The notes: a model not told the origin generated them from the sequence alone. 64,000 nt of DNA from Ciceribacter lividus (GCF_003337715.1 NZ_QPIX01000001.1:488682-552681), one strand, 5' to 3'; numbered from the stretch's first letter, positions 48,408 to 59,619 are shown. Translations and numbers: made by a program.

Positions 48408-50348
48408 TCAGGAGGTCGGTGCGGTGACGCGTTCGGCCTGTTCGGGGAAGAAGCGTTCAGTGCCGAACCCGTCGCCGAAGATCGCGTCGTGTTGCAGGTA
48501 GCGGTAGTCGCGGACGAGTGGATCTACCGTCTTGCCGGCCTTCGACCAGTCGGACGTGGCTCCGCCGGAGCTGTCGACGAGCTGATAGCGGTCGATTGCG
48601 TCGTAGCGGTCGTGCACTGCACCCAGCACACCGGTATAGAAGGGGTGTTCGTAGCCGGCGAGCTTCACCACGTGATAGGGCAGGAAGGCGGGGCTGATGG
48701 AGCCGAGGTCCTTCTGTACCCCGCGCTTCGAAGACCACACGACCAGCGGGGTCTCGTGTTCGCGCTTCATGACGTCGACCGGAGCCGAACGGGTCGCGAC
48801 CTGGTCAGGCATGTAGCCGCTCTCCGGGTAGACGTTGCCGAGCGGCGGCAAGTGGTCGCCGAAGATGACGACGATCGTCTCGCGGCGGCGCTTCTTCGCC
48901 CAGTCCATCAGCATCTTGAGGCTCTGGTCGGCCTCGCGGACACCCTGGGCGTAGGTCGCCAGCGATTGCGTGCTGGAGGCCGAAAGCGTGGGGCCGTCGA
49001 TCGCGATGGTGTTCTTGCCGTACCGATGCGGCTCGTAGGGTCCATGACCCTGCAGCGTCACGCCGAAAAAGAAGAACGGCTCGCGGGTGTTGTCCGCCGC
49101 GCGCATGATCTCCTTCGTCAGGGCCTCGTCGGAGGCGAAGATGCCACGCTTGTCCATCACCGGCATGTTCTCTTCCGAGAGGAAGCTCTCGAAGCCGAAG
49201 GCCTCGTAGACATTGGCGCGGTTCCAGAACCAGCTCTGGAAGGGGTGGAACGACTTCGCGACATAGCCCTTCGAGCGGAAGAAAGTGGCGAGCGACGGCA
49301 GCGGTCTGCGGACATACTGCTGATAGGGGATGCTGCCATAGGGCAGGAAGGCGTTCGAGAAGCCCGTCAGCGCTTCGAATTCGACATTGGCCGTCATGCC
49401 GCCGAACTCGGGCGAGAAGACGTTGCCGGACGCATTCTTTCGGATCGTCGGCATCGGATCTGGCGAGAGCCGGACATTGCTGAGCCGCGTCGGGTCCCAG
49501 AGCGACTCGCTCATCAGCATGATCACGTCGGGATGGCCGGTCGTGCCGGAGCCGGCGACGGGCGCATTGCCGGCGGGAATGCTGTCGATCGCCTGCGCAC
49601 CGTAGCCTTCCGGCGCGGTAACGTTCGCCATCGGCAGGTTGAAGGCAAAGGCCAGCAGGAAGCCGTTGTGCAGGTAGTTCTCGCGCTGGTCCCACATCAT
49701 CGGGATGATGTTCAGCCGGTCGCGCAGCGGCGAATATTCGGCGTAGTCCATCAGCGAGAGGAAGCCGCCGATGAGCGGCAGGCCGACCAGCAGCCGGAAC
49801 AGTTTCGCCGGACGTGAGAGCGACGGGAACCGGCGCCAGGCGAAAAACCACAGATAGACCAGGGCGACCAGCGCGGCGACCAGGCAGCAGCCGATTGCCA
49901 CCGCGAGGTAGGGCCGTGCCGCCACCATGACCGGCAGCAATTGCAGGATCTGGCGGCCGAACAGCATGTCGCTCGGATAGAGCGGGTCTGACAGGAAGAG
50001 CTGCTTCTGCGCCGATATGAACGCGGGAATGACGGCGAGCGGCACCAGGATCAGTGCCGACTGGTAGGCCCGGCCCAGGAGCGCGTCGGTTGCCGTAAAA
50101 AGCAGGAAGAGGATGCCGACGGCTGCCAGCCCCGGACGATCCGAAGCGATCAGAAAGCGCAAGGCTTCGTGGAGATTGCCGCGGGCGATCCACTCCGTCG
50201 CGAGAACAGTGAGGATCGCGAGGATCAGCAGGTTGCCGAGGCGAACCGTGGCCCAGGCATAGCCGTCCCGTCGATTTGCCGCAGCGGCGGACGTGACGGT
50301 GGCGCGGGGCGTGATGGAACTAGCCGGATCGGAAGCGATCTCAACCAA
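48408..50348 (-). CDS. LtaS/OpgB-like phosphoglycerol transferase
   Basis: 646 residues. Five transmembrane helices lie between about 35 and 205, then a periplasmic alkaline-phosphatase-type domain with MLMSESLWDP (metal site), the presumed nucleophile Thr319 in GGMTANVEFEALTGF, LQGHGPYEPHRY and VIFGDHLPPLG. The family takes sn-glycerol-1-phosphate from phosphatidylglycerol. In rhizobia the likely acceptor is cyclic beta-glucan (CgmB-like), leaving diacylglycerol for DgkA. Starts with TTG after GGAGAG at 5 nt. A PhoB-type repeat begins 25 bp upstream of the start codon. Confidence 0.88.
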   Translation of the reverse strand: MVEIASDPASSITPRATVTSAAAANRRDGYAWATVRLGNLLILAILTVLATEWIARGNLHEALRFLIASDRPGLAAVGILFLLFTATDALLGRAYQSALILVPLAVIPAFISAQKQLFLSDPLYPSDMLFGRQILQLLPVMVAARPYLAVAIGCCLVAALVALVYLWFFAWRRFPSLSRPAKLFRLLVGLPLIGGFLSLMDYAEYSPLRDRLNIIPMMWDQRENYLHNGFLLAFAFNLPMANVTAPEGYGAQAIDSIPAGNAPVAGSGTTGHPDVIMLMSESLWDPTRLSNVRLSPDPMPTIRKNASGNVFSPEFGGMTANVEFEALTGFSNAFLPYGSIPYQQYVRRPLPSLATFFRSKGYVAKSFHPFQSWFWNRANVYEAFGFESFLSEENMPVMDKRGIFASDEALTKEIMRAADNTREPFFFFGVTLQGHGPYEPHRYGKNTIAIDGPTLSASSTQSLATYAQGVREADQSLKMLMDWAKKRRRETIVVIFGDHLPPLGNVYPESGYMPDQVATRSAPVDVMKREHETPLVVWSSKRGVQKDLGSISPAFLPYHVVKLAGYEHPFYTGVLGAVHDRYDAIDRYQLVDSSGGATSDWSKAGKTVDPLVRDYRYLQHDAIFGDGFGTERFFPEQAERVTAPTS

Positions 50349-50372
50349 GGCACTCTCCGGATTTTGAAAGGT

Positions 50373-50412
50373 ATGTCGGAAAACTGTCGTTTCTCTGTCA
50401 CATAACTGTCAT
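50373..50412 (+). promoter_or_regulatory. PhoB box array (four half-sites)
   Basis: TGTC occurs at 50374, 50385, 50396 and 50407, exactly 11 bp apart. The last two are full half-sites, CTGTCAC and CTGTCAT, separated by ATAA, matching the Pho-box consensus CTGTCAT-N4-CTGTCAT. The array lies between the phosphoglycerol transferase gene (minus, start 25 bp away) and nadE (plus, start 108 bp away). Confidence 0.75.
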
Positions 50413-50519
50413 GAACACCAGATGAACCGGCCGTTCATCGGAAGGTTCCACGCTGTTTTCCGTGCTCGATCGGGCCTTGCGGCGTTGCGGCTGGGTCCGG
50501 CTCGCGCTAAACGAGAGGT

Positions 50520-52199
50520 ATGAGCGACACCATGACCCGTCCCGACACCCTCCGTATCGCAATCGCGCAGTTCAACCCGACTGTCGGCGACGTCGCCGGC
50601 AATCTCGCCAAGGCACGCGAGGTGCGCAGTCAGGCTGCGGCTGCCGGTGCCGAACTCGTGCTCTTCACCGAGCTTTTCCTCTCGGGCTATCCGCCGGAGG
50701 ATCTCGTGCTGAAGCGCGCCTTCCTCAGGAACTGCCTTGCGGCGGTGGAGCAACTGGCGGCGGATACTGCCGACGGCGGGCCCGGCGTCGTTATCGGTTT
50801 TCCGCGGCAGGGCGAGAAAGGCCGGCACAATTCGGTGGCGATCCTCGATCGCGGCGAGATCATCGCGACCCGCGACAAGATCGACCTGCCGAACTACGGC
50901 GAATTCGATGAGAAGCGTGTCTTCGTTCCCGGCGATATGCCGGGTCCGGTGAATTTTCGGGGCATCCGCATCGGTGTCCCGGTTTGCGAGGACATCTGGG
51001 GTGATCTCGGCGTCTGCGAGACGCTCGCCGAAGCAGGGGCGGAAATTCTCCTCGTGCCGAACGGCTCGCCCTATTTCCGGGCGAAGATCGACGTGCGCTA
51101 CCAGATCGCCCTGAAGCAGGTGATCGAGTGCGGGCTGCCGCTTGTCTATGCCAACCAGGTGGGCGGTCAGGACGAACTGGTGTTCGACGGTGCGAGCTTC
51201 GCCTTCAACAGCGACAAGTCGCTTGCCTTCCAGATGAGCCAGTTCGAGGCGGAACTCCTGGTCACCACATGGAAGCGCGGCGCCGACGGCTGGCGTTGCG
51301 ACGAGCGGCGGATCGCCCATGTGCCGGAGAAGGAGGACGCGGATTATCGTGCCTGCATGCTCGGCCTGCGCGACTACGTCAACAAGAACGGCTTCAAGAG
51401 CGTGGTGATCGGCCTTTCGGGCGGCATCGATTCCGCGCTCTGCGCGGCGATTGCCGTGGATGCGCTCGGCCCCGAACGGGTGCGGACCGTCATGTTGCCC
51501 TACCGCTACACCTCGGAAAGCTCGTTCTCGGATGCTGCAGCCTGCGCCAAGGCGCTCGGCTGCCACTATGACATCGTGCCGATCGGCGAGCCGGTCGATG
51601 CTTTCATCTCCGCGCTTTCGGAACTCTTCGAGGGAACCGAACCGGGCGTCACGGAGGAGAACCTGCAGGCGCGCACGCGCGGCACGATCCTGATGGCGAT
51701 CTCGAACAAGTTCGGCGCCATGGTCGTGACCACCGGCAACAAGTCGGAAATGTCGGTCGGCTACGCGACGCTCTACGGCGACATGAACGGCGGCTTCAAT
51801 CCGGTCAAGGACCTCTACAAGATGCAGGTCTACGCGCTTTCGGGCTGGCGCAACAAGAACGTGCCGCAAGGCGCACTTGGGCCATCGGGTGAGGTCATTC
51901 CGGCCAACATCATCTCCAAGGCGCCGTCTGCGGAGTTGCGGCCGAACCAGACCGACCAGGATTCTCTTCCGCCCTATCCGGTGCTGGACGATATCCTCGA
52001 ATGCCTGGTGGAGCAGGAGATGTCGGTGGAAGAGATCGTCGCGCGCGGCCATGATGTGGCGACCGTGCACCGGATCGAACATCTGCTCTACCTCGCCGAA
52101 TACAAGCGCCGGCAGTCGGCGCCCGGCGTGAAGATCACCCGCAAGAACTTCGGCCGCGACCGGCGCTACCCGATCACCAACCGCTTCCGGGACCGCTGA
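50520..52199 (+). CDS. nadE: Glutamine-dependent NAD+ synthetase
   Basis: 559 residues. The N-terminal nitrilase-type glutaminase (1-250) shows its Glu-Lys-Cys triad in [27 protein letters not shown] and [10 protein letters not shown]. The C-terminal ATP-dependent synthetase begins with the P-loop [12 protein letters not shown] near 300. It amidates nicotinate adenine dinucleotide to NAD+. An in-frame ATG at 50532 is an equally possible start, since GAGAGG directly abuts the ATG at 50520. Confidence 0.95.
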   Translation: MSDTMTRPDTLRIAIAQFNPTVGDVAGNLAKAREVRSQAAAAGAELVLFTELFLSGYPPEDLVLKRAFLRNCLAAVEQLAADTADGGPGVVIGFPRQGEKGRHNSVAILDRGEIIATRDKIDLPNYGEFDEKRVFVPGDMPGPVNFRGIRIGVPVCEDIWGDLGVCETLAEAGAEILLVPNGSPYFRAKIDVRYQIALKQVIECGLPLVYANQVGGQDELVFDGASFAFNSDKSLAFQMSQFEAELLVTTWKRGADGWRCDERRIAHVPEKEDADYRACMLGLRDYVNKNGFKSVVIGLSGGIDSALCAAIAVDALGPERVRTVMLPYRYTSESSFSDAAACAKALGCHYDIVPIGEPVDAFISALSELFEGTEPGVTEENLQARTRGTILMAISNKFGAMVVTTGNKSEMSVGYATLYGDMNGGFNPVKDLYKMQVYALSGWRNKNVPQGALGPSGEVIPANIISKAPSAELRPNQTDQDSLPPYPVLDDILECLVEQEMSVEEIVARGHDVATVHRIEHLLYLAEYKRRQSAPGVKITRKNFGRDRRYPITNRFRDR

Positions 52200-52227
52200 T
52201 CCCGCCGATCCCGGCAAGGAGGCGAGC

Positions 52228-53058
52228 ATGCGCAGTTCCGTAGAGATCTTCGACTGCGAGGCCCGCACCTCTCGCGTCGTCTGGCAGACGGAGGCACTGG
52301 TCGAGGCCCCCAACTGGACGCCGGACGGCGGACATCTTGTGATCAATGGCGACGGCCTCATCTACCGTGTGCCGATCGACGGGAGCGCGGTTCCTGAACG
52401 GATCGAAACAGGGTTTGCCGGCGCCTGCAACAACGACCACGGGCTTTCCCCCGACGGCACGATGCTTGCGATCTCCGACAAGACCGAGCACGGAAAATCC
52501 TGCATCTATGTCCTGCCGGCGGCGGGCGGCGTGCCGCGGCAGGTGACCGCAAGGCTGCCGTCCTACTGGCACGGCTGGTCGCCCGACGGGCGGCAGCTCG
52601 CCTATTGTGGCATCCGCGACGGCGAATTCGGCATCTACACGGTCTCCGTCGACGGCGGTGAAGAGCGCGAGCTGATCCGCGGCGGCGGGCACAATGATGG
52701 TCCCGACTATTCGCCGGATGGGCAGTGGATCTACTTCAACTCCGACCGCAGCGGGCTTATGCAGATATGGAAGATCCGCCCGGACGGTAGCGAGCTCGCG
52801 CAGGTGACCGACGACGGTTTCTCCAACTGGTTTCCGCATCCCGGGCCGAGGGGCGACGTGCTCGTCTTCCTCTCCTACGCGGGGGATGTCGAAGGCCATC
52901 CGCGCGACAAGCAAGTTTCGATCCGGCGGATGGACGTCGCGACGGGAGAGGTGGAGACACTGCTGAACCTCTTCGGCGGGCAGGGCTCGCTGAATGTGCC
53001 GAGCTGGTCTCCCGACGGCGATGCTTTCGCTTATGTCCGCTATTTCCCCGTCGAGTAA
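52228..53058 (+). CDS. TolB-like beta-propeller protein, apparently cytoplasmic
   Basis: 276 residues made of PD40/WD40-like blades, each with a PDG turn: [54 protein letters not shown] and [13 protein letters not shown]. This is the TolB C-terminal fold, but there is no TolB N-terminal domain and no signal peptide. Function unknown. Well-placed AAGGAGG precedes the ATG. Twenty-eight bp after nadE and before the bluB riboswitch. Confidence 0.87.
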   Translation: MRSSVEIFDCEARTSRVVWQTEALVEAPNWTPDGGHLVINGDGLIYRVPIDGSAVPERIETGFAGACNNDHGLSPDGTMLAISDKTEHGKSCIYVLPAAGGVPRQVTARLPSYWHGWSPDGRQLAYCGIRDGEFGIYTVSVDGGEERELIRGGGHNDGPDYSPDGQWIYFNSDRSGLMQIWKIRPDGSELAQVTDDGFSNWFPHPGPRGDVLVFLSYAGDVEGHPRDKQVSIRRMDVATGEVETLLNLFGGQGSLNVPSWSPDGDAFAYVRYFPVE

Positions 53059-53116
53059 AACCGGATTGTACGTCCTTGGACTTGCCACCGGCGGCGAACT
53101 GTGAACAATCGGACGC

Positions 53117-54045
<929 letters not shown>

Positions 54046-54078
54046 CACCCGCCGGAACAGACGGACCGCATACGCGGT

Positions 54079-55146
54079 CTACTGCTGGACCGGCTGCGGA
54101 CCGGAGAGCGCAGGATGCCTGAGGTCGATGCCGCTCGTTTCGCTGGGGAGGAAGACGGGGCCGACTTGACGCACTTTCTTCTCCGTGGGGTCGTAGGGCC
54201 TCTCGACGGGCGCGGATGGCCGGACGTCTTCGGGAGCCGGCTTGCCGGCGGTCTTCAGATCGATGACGGAAGAGCCGTAGTCGGGAACGTTCGCGCTCGC
54301 GGCCTGCGCCTTCATTTTGCGATAGAAATCCGTGAGATTGCAGGTGCAGGAGGGCTGGTCGCCCTTGCGCCGGCTCTGGTAGGAGAAGGCAGTCGGCGAT
54401 TGCCGGTACGGCCTGCCGGTCACGGTCGAGATCATCTCGCCGCTTTCGGGCTCGGTGACCGACCGGAAATAGAGTTCGGTCTCGATGCCGGGGCACATCT
54501 GCCGGCATAGCTCGGCATCGCGCCGGAAGGTAAGCGGCGTGGTATTCGACGAGATCGGGAAGAAGGCGCCGTCGCAACTGCGCACGCAAAGCGTCTGCAG
54601 GTCGCCGGCGCCGTTCTGCCAGCCGCCGGTCGGGAAACCGTCGGTGCCGAGGCGCGGCGCCACCATGTCGAGATAGGGGGTGCGCGGAGGGTCGGCGGGC
54701 GTGACGTCCGCCTCCACCGGCTCTTCGTCGCAGCGGTTGGCTTCCATCATGGCGAGGATCTTCCCGCGGACCTCGTTGCGCTGCGTGCCGCCGCTTCGCG
54801 CGGCCTCGCGCCTCTCGGCAAGCTGCAGCTTTTCCGCCTCCAGCCGCTTGATGTCGGCGGAAAGCGCGGCGCATTCGGGACGGTTCATCGCTGCGTAATC
54901 GGTGACGCTCGGCGAGCCGCAACGCAGGTCGAAGAAGCGCTGCCGAGCCTTGCGGATCTCGAAGTTCTGCCTAGCGATGGCGCTCGAGAAGCGCCGCATC
55001 GCGGCGGTGTCTCCGACCACCTCCGGTTCGCTCACGAGGCTCGCCCGCAACCTGTTGCAGATCATCGAGGCATGGGAGACAGCCGGAACAAGAAGGGTCG
55101 CAACGACCATCGTGGACAGCAGGACGAGGCTACGGCGGTACGGCAA
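54079..55146 (-). CDS. DUF2865 secreted protein
   Basis: 355 residues with a signal peptide (LVLLSTMVVATLLVPAVSHA-S). A predicted coiled coil (about 95-120, KRLEAEKLQLAERREAARS) precedes the DUF2865 core: LCVRSCDGAFFPIS, CRQMCPGIETELYF and CTCNLTDFYRKM, with several paired Cys likely forming disulfides. Common in Rhizobiales, function unknown. TTG start preceded by GGGAA. Convergent with bluB. Confidence 0.85.
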   Translation of the reverse strand: MPYRRSLVLLSTMVVATLLVPAVSHASMICNRLRASLVSEPEVVGDTAAMRRFSSAIARQNFEIRKARQRFFDLRCGSPSVTDYAAMNRPECAALSADIKRLEAEKLQLAERREAARSGGTQRNEVRGKILAMMEANRCDEEPVEADVTPADPPRTPYLDMVAPRLGTDGFPTGGWQNGAGDLQTLCVRSCDGAFFPISSNTTPLTFRRDAELCRQMCPGIETELYFRSVTEPESGEMISTVTGRPYRQSPTAFSYQSRRKGDQPSCTCNLTDFYRKMKAQAASANVPDYGSSVIDLKTAGKPAPEDVRPSAPVERPYDPTEKKVRQVGPVFLPSETSGIDLRHPALSGPQPVQQ

Positions 55147-55271
55147 TTGGCGTTCCCGATCGGCGAATGACAGGCGTTGCTCGGATCGACTTGCCTATAG
55201 GCCCAATCATCATAGATGGCGAGCGTCATTCCGCCAACCGGAAGCTCGTTTTTGGCTTAACAGACGGCGCC

Positions 55272-55297
55272 CCGGCCGAAGGTTTGCCTCCGGCCGG
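55272..55297 (-). terminator. Hairpin downstream of sinI
   Basis: CCGGCCGAAGG pairs with CCTCCGGCCGG with one mismatch across the loop TTTG, 27 bp past the sinI stop. No T-run, so termination would be weak or Rho-assisted. Confidence 0.4.
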
Positions 55298-55323
55298 TGC
55301 CAGACCAGTGAGCCTGGTCGTCG

Positions 55324-55968
55324 TCAGGCGGCCCGCGCCTGTTCGAGCGTCATCGGCTCCGCCAGTACGCGGTGGTCGATGCCCGCGACTTCCTTCATCC
55401 GCTCGAGCAGGTCGTCGCTGACCTCCCAGGCGATCGCGACGGCGTAGACCGAGCCGATCTTCTGGGGGTCGGCGATCCTCTCACCGGGGCAACCCATGCG
55501 GCGGAACATGCGCTCGAGGAACACGTCGGTCACCGTCACGATGTGCGTGAGCCCGGAAGCGATCCCGAGTTCGCCGACGCCGCACATCAGTTCGGCAGCG
55601 GCGATCGTCACCTGGTTCGACGCGCGGTCCTGCGAGATTTCCGGGTCGATGCAGAAACGGCTCGATTCCCATATCTCGGCACTGCGGATCGGCGGATTGT
55701 CACCGAGCAGGACGGGGAACGTGTCGTCGAGCATGTTCGGACCGAGGGTGGGAAGCAGCCGTAGCGCACCGCGCAGGCGCCCCGTCTCGGGCGAATAGGA
55801 GAGAACGTAGATCGGGTTGGCGTCGTCGTAGCTATCGATCTCCCAGTCTCCCTCCACCTTGACATCCCATTTCAGGAGGTCGTGAAAAACCCGCTTGCGC
55901 AGGCTGAATACGTCCGCCATTTCTTTCGAGTAGCGGTCGCGATTGGCTCCGTTGATAATCCTGATCAT
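55324..55968 (-). CDS. sinI: N-acyl-homoserine-lactone synthase, SinI-like
   Basis: 214 residues from ATG 55968, which follows GGGAGA. LuxI family: the invariant SAM/acyl-ACP residues lie in LRKRVFHDLLKWDV, EIDSYDD, GRLRGALRLLPT and WESSRFCID. In S. meliloti SinI makes long-chain AHLs that act through ExpR. The R-gene sinR lies upstream on the same strand, with dme beyond it. The neighbourhood is the basis for using the sin name. Confidence 0.9.
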   Translation of the reverse strand: MIRIINGANRDRYSKEMADVFSLRKRVFHDLLKWDVKVEGDWEIDSYDDANPIYVLSYSPETGRLRGALRLLPTLGPNMLDDTFPVLLGDNPPIRSAEIWESSRFCIDPEISQDRASNQVTIAAAELMCGVGELGIASGLTHIVTVTDVFLERMFRRMGCPGERIADPQKIGSVYAVAIAWEVSDDLLERMKEVAGIDHRVLAEPMTLEQARAA

Positions 55969-56023
55969 GCCGGTCTCCCTTCTAAGGTCAGGGAGAAACG
56001 TTCGCTTTTTCATCTAGAAATTG

Positions 56024-56045
56024 AAACTGGCGGTAGGGACAGTTT
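56024..56045. promoter_or_regulatory. Candidate lux-type box upstream of sinI
   Basis: AAACTG (56024-56029) and CAGTTT (56040-56045) are a perfect inverted repeat with a 10-bp spacer, 22 bp overall, 56 bp before the sinI start codon. The size and position fit a LuxR-type binding site. Confidence 0.45.
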
Positions 56046-56128
56046 AAGTCATTGCAATTTGCGATTATTCTCGCTTGCCCATCGTGCAGTGTCGGGACCG
56101 GATGTAGAACGTGCGGTCGGCGCGAACT

Positions 56129-56878
56129 CTATTCAGAACGGTTGTCGGGCCCGGAGATAAGGCCCTGCCAGACCGCCTCGGCGACGGCCTGCGTATTGCT
56201 CACGACGTTCAGTTTTCGTCGGGCGTTCGACATGAAATAGCGGACGGTGCGCTCCGAGATGCCGAGGATGACGGCGATCTCCCAGTAGCTCTTCCCGGCG
56301 GCTGCCCAGGTCAGCGCTTCCTTTTCCCTGCCGGTCAGAATGGAGCGCATGCTCTCGCGATGCCGGCCTTCGTCGGCCGTTTCCAGCACCGCTGCGTGGA
56401 ACTTCGCCGCGAGAGCGTGAACGTCGCGGTCGCAGTGGCGACGAAACTGACGCCAGTCACGTGCGTCCGCGACGTTGATCGCGAAAAGGGCCGCGTGGCC
56501 CTCGCGGGAGGCGAGCGGATAGCAGACGCCGGTGGTGGAGAGAGAAAGTTCGCGTGCGACGGACAACAGGAGTTGTGCGCTCGGAATCGTTTCCGGCAGC
56601 ATGGACCAGTCGAGCGGTCGCACCGAGGTGAGTGCGTGCTTGAGCAGCGGGGTCAGGACGTGCGGACCGAGCGCGGTGACGGCCCGGACCACATGCGGTG
56701 CATAGGTGTGGTGGATACGATGCAACCTTACACCGGTCGCAGCAGGGATGGCATCGATGTAGAGGATGTTCGAGATACCGAACTCAGCCTGCATCCTTTT
56801 GAAAAACGGCTGCGGTCGAACGACCTCTTCGCTTTCCAGCCAGTCCAGCAGGTCAAAATAACCCTTCTGGTTAATCAT
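56129..56878 (-). CDS. sinR: LuxR-family regulator, SinR-like
   Basis: 249 residues. N-terminal autoinducer-binding-type domain (about 15-165). C-terminal GerE/LuxR helix-turn-helix (about 182-240): LTGREKEALTWAAAGKSYWEIA, recognition helix SERTVRYFMSNARRKL. It controls the adjacent sinI. By hand alignment with TraR, the AHL-contacting Asp of the D-P pair (TraR Asp70) is Gly71 here (ALGPHV), so AHL binding may differ or be absent. It lies 161 bp upstream of sinI, same strand. Confidence 0.88.
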   Translation of the reverse strand: MINQKGYFDLLDWLESEEVVRPQPFFKRMQAEFGISNILYIDAIPAATGVRLHRIHHTYAPHVVRAVTALGPHVLTPLLKHALTSVRPLDWSMLPETIPSAQLLLSVARELSLSTTGVCYPLASREGHAALFAINVADARDWRQFRRHCDRDVHALAAKFHAAVLETADEGRHRESMRSILTGREKEALTWAAAGKSYWEIAVILGISERTVRYFMSNARRKLNVVSNTQAVAEAVWQGLISGPDNRSE

Positions 56879-57032
56879 TATCTGACCCTGACAAATCTAT
56901 GGGATAGGATCGTCCAGCACAAATGGCTTGTCCAGCGCATTTTTCATGCGCGGGAGGAGGTCTGACTGTGCCCGTTCGTTGATGCAGGGAGCATCCGTCG
57001 CGAGGGCAGTGCCGACGCGACGGGCGTTATCG

Positions 57033-59339
57033 TCACGCGGGCTGGGTGGCTTCCACGACGGCGAGCGCGGCCATGTTGACGACGCCGCGCGAGGTGACCG
57101 ACGTCGAGAGCACGTGGGCAGGAAGGGCGGCACCCAACAGGATTGGGCCGACGTGAAGTGCGTCCATCATGGTGCGCACGAGGCCGAGCGAGATGTTGGC
57201 GGCATCGAGATTCGGGAAGACCAGGAGATTGGCTTCACCGGTGAGCGTGCTGTCGGGCATGGCGCGCTTGCGCAATGCTTCCGAGAGCGCCGAACCGCCC
57301 TGCATCTCGCCGTCGACCTCGAGGTCGGGAGCCCGCTCGCGGATCAGGCGCAGGGCCTCCCGCATCTTGCGGGCACTTTCGGAATCGCGCGAGCCGAAGT
57401 TCGAGTGGGTGAGAAGGGCCGCTTTCGGGGTGATCCCGAAGCGGCGGATCTCGTTTGCGGCAAGCACCGTCGTTTCGGCGATTTCCGCGGCCGTCGGGTT
57501 GTAGGTCACGAAGGTGTCGGTGAAGAAGATCGCGCCGCGCTGGGAAATCAGCAGGCTGAGGCCCGAGAAGGCGCAGACGCCCGGCTTCTTGCCGATGATC
57601 TGGCCGACGTCGCGCAAATGCCGGTCGAAACGGCCCTCGACTCCGCAGATCAGCGCATCGGCATCACCGCGGCGAACCGCGAGCGCGCCGATGACCGTGT
57701 TGTTGGTGCGAACGATCGTGCGGGCGGCTTCCGGGTTGATGCCGGCACGTCCGACGAGCCCGAAATATTCCTCGACATAGTCGCGGTAGCGCGGATCGTC
57801 TTCCGGATTGACCACCTCGAAGTCGGTGCCGGGGCGAATGCGCAGCCCGAAGCGCTGGAGGCGGTTCTCGATGATCGGCGGGCGGCCGATCAGGATCGGC
57901 TGGCCGATCCCTTCCTCGAGCAGCACCTGGGCGGCGCGCAGCACACGCTCGTCCTCGCCTTCGGCGAATATGACGCGCTTGGCCGGCGCCTTCTTGGCCG
58001 CCGTGAAGATCGGCTTCATGACGAAGCCGGAGCGGAAGACGAAGCGATTGAGCTGGTCGAGATAGGTGTCGAAATCGGCGATAGGGCGGCGGGCGACACC
58101 GCTTTCGGCCGCTGCCCTCGCAACTGCCGGAGCGATGCGCAGGATCAGGCGGGGATCGAAGGGCGAGGGGATGAGGTAGTTCGGGCCGAAGGTCGGCGAT
58201 TCACCGGAATAGGCCTTCGCCGCCACTTCCGACACCTCTTCCCGGGCGAGCGCGGCGATCGCGCGCACGGCCGCCATTTTCATCTCTTCGTTGATGGTCG
58301 TGGCGCCGCAATCGAGCGCGCCGCGGAAGATGTAGGGGAAGCAGAGAACGTTGTTCACCTGGTTCGGGAAGTCCGAACGGCCGGTGCAGATCATGGCGTC
58401 CGGGCGCGCCGCACGTGCGAGATCCGGCATGATTTCCGGCGTCGGGTTGGCGAGCGCCATGATCAGCGGCTTCTCCGCCATGCGGGCGAGGAGCTCCGGC
58501 TTCAGGACGCCGGCGGCCGACAGGCCGAGGAAGACATCCGCGCCTTCGATCGATTCCGACAGCGTGCGCTTGTCTGACGGTTGGGCGTAGACGGACTTCC
58601 AGCGGTCCATCAGGGCTTCGCGGCCGACATAGACCAGACCTTCGATGTCGTGGACCCAGATGTTTTCGCGGCGGGCGCCGAGCGTGACGAGAAGATTGAG
58701 ACAGGCGAGTGCTGCCGCGCCGGCGCCCGAGGCGACGATCTTGACGTCCTCGATCTTCTTGCCGGCGAGATCGAGCCCGTTGAGGATTGCCGCGGCGACG
58801 ATGATCGCGGTGCCGTGCTGGTCGTCGTGGAAGACGGGAATGTTCATCTTCTCGCGGAGCTGCTGCTCCACCTCGAAGCATTCCGGCGCCTTGATATCCT
58901 CGAGATTGATGCCGCCGAAGGTCGGCTCGAGCGCGGAGATGGTCGAGATCATCTCGTCGACCGCCGGGGCGCTGATCTCGATGTCGAAGACGTCGATGCC
59001 GGCGAACTTCTTGAACAGGACGGCCTTGCCTTCCATCACCGGCTTCGAGGCGAGCGGGCCGATATTGCCGAGCCCGAGCACCGCGGTGCCGTTCGAAACC
59101 ACGGCGACGAGATTGCCGCGCGCGGTGTAATCGAAGGCTGTATCCGGCTCGTCACGGATGGCGAGGCACGGCGCCGCCACGCCCGGGGAATAGGCGAGTG
59201 CCAGGTCGCGCTGGTTGCCGAGCGGCTTGGTCGCCTGGATTTCGAGTTTCCCCGGTCGCGGATAGCGATGGTAGAAGAGCGCCTGCTCGTCGAGATCGCC
59301 GGAGGCCGGTTGCGGCTTCGTCTTGTCCTGAGAATTCAT
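57033..59339 (-). CDS. dme: NAD(P)-dependent malic enzyme with C-terminal phosphotransacetylase-like domain
   Basis: 768 residues. N-terminal malic-enzyme part (1-430): [29 protein letters not shown], the dinucleotide site [15 protein letters not shown]. The C-terminal 330 residues are phosphotransacetylase-like ([28 protein letters not shown]), a regulatory domain in rhizobial malic enzymes. Wording of the N-terminus ([29 protein letters not shown]) is closer to Dme than Tme. Dme converts malate to pyruvate and is needed for symbiotic nitrogen fixation in S. meliloti. ATG 59339 is chosen over 59354; neither has a strong ribosome-binding site. Confidence 0.9.
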   Translation of the reverse strand: MNSQDKTKPQPASGDLDEQALFYHRYPRPGKLEIQATKPLGNQRDLALAYSPGVAAPCLAIRDEPDTAFDYTARGNLVAVVSNGTAVLGLGNIGPLASKPVMEGKAVLFKKFAGIDVFDIEISAPAVDEMISTISALEPTFGGINLEDIKAPECFEVEQQLREKMNIPVFHDDQHGTAIIVAAAILNGLDLAGKKIEDVKIVASGAGAAALACLNLLVTLGARRENIWVHDIEGLVYVGREALMDRWKSVYAQPSDKRTLSESIEGADVFLGLSAAGVLKPELLARMAEKPLIMALANPTPEIMPDLARAARPDAMICTGRSDFPNQVNNVLCFPYIFRGALDCGATTINEEMKMAAVRAIAALAREEVSEVAAKAYSGESPTFGPNYLIPSPFDPRLILRIAPAVARAAAESGVARRPIADFDTYLDQLNRFVFRSGFVMKPIFTAAKKAPAKRVIFAEGEDERVLRAAQVLLEEGIGQPILIGRPPIIENRLQRFGLRIRPGTDFEVVNPEDDPRYRDYVEEYFGLVGRAGINPEAARTIVRTNNTVIGALAVRRGDADALICGVEGRFDRHLRDVGQIIGKKPGVCAFSGLSLLISQRGAIFFTDTFVTYNPTAAEIAETTVLAANEIRRFGITPKAALLTHSNFGSRDSESARKMREALRLIRERAPDLEVDGEMQGGSALSEALRKRAMPDSTLTGEANLLVFPNLDAANISLGLVRTMMDALHVGPILLGAALPAHVLSTSVTSRGVVNMAALAVVEATQPA

Positions 59340-59442
59340 CGTGCCCACTAACATATGTCTCTAAAGTCGAGACTCCTGAATACACGAAAAGTCCTCGGGG
59401 GGAAGTGTCTTCGGACGCTCTCCGGCGCCTCCCTGTCGCTTC

Positions 59443-59619
59443 TTAGATACCCGGCGTGAAGAGCGGCGGCAGCGAGGTCGGGCCCATGCCGTATCTGGAG
59501 GTGGCGCACTTGCCGTCCGCCGTCTGCTGGCAGGCTTCTGTCTTCTCGATCGAGCCGGTGGTCTGCGAGCAGCCGGCGAGGACTGCGGCGACGAACGTGG
59601 CGAGGACAATCTTTTTCAT
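59443..59619 (-). CDS. Small lipoprotein
   Basis: 58 residues. Starts MKKIVLATFVAAVLAGCSQT, a textbook lipoprotein signal with lipobox LAGC and Cys17 as the acylation site. The mature chain is about 42 residues with two further Cys (EACQQTADGKC) spaced nine apart. It lacks an Asp after the lipid Cys, so outer-membrane sorting is expected. AGGAG lies 10 nt before the ATG. Family not recognised. Divergent from the TetR regulator with an operator-like palindrome between them. Confidence 0.8.
   Translation of the reverse strand: MKKIVLATFVAAVLAGCSQTTGSIEKTEACQQTADGKCATSRYGMGPTSLPPLFTPGI

Noticed and set aside
47256..49817. Very long open frame (853 codons) on the + strand
   Set aside because: It is antisense to the phosphoglycerol transferase and the unrecognised gene, whose frames show clear motifs. 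GC-rich codon usage creates such shadows.
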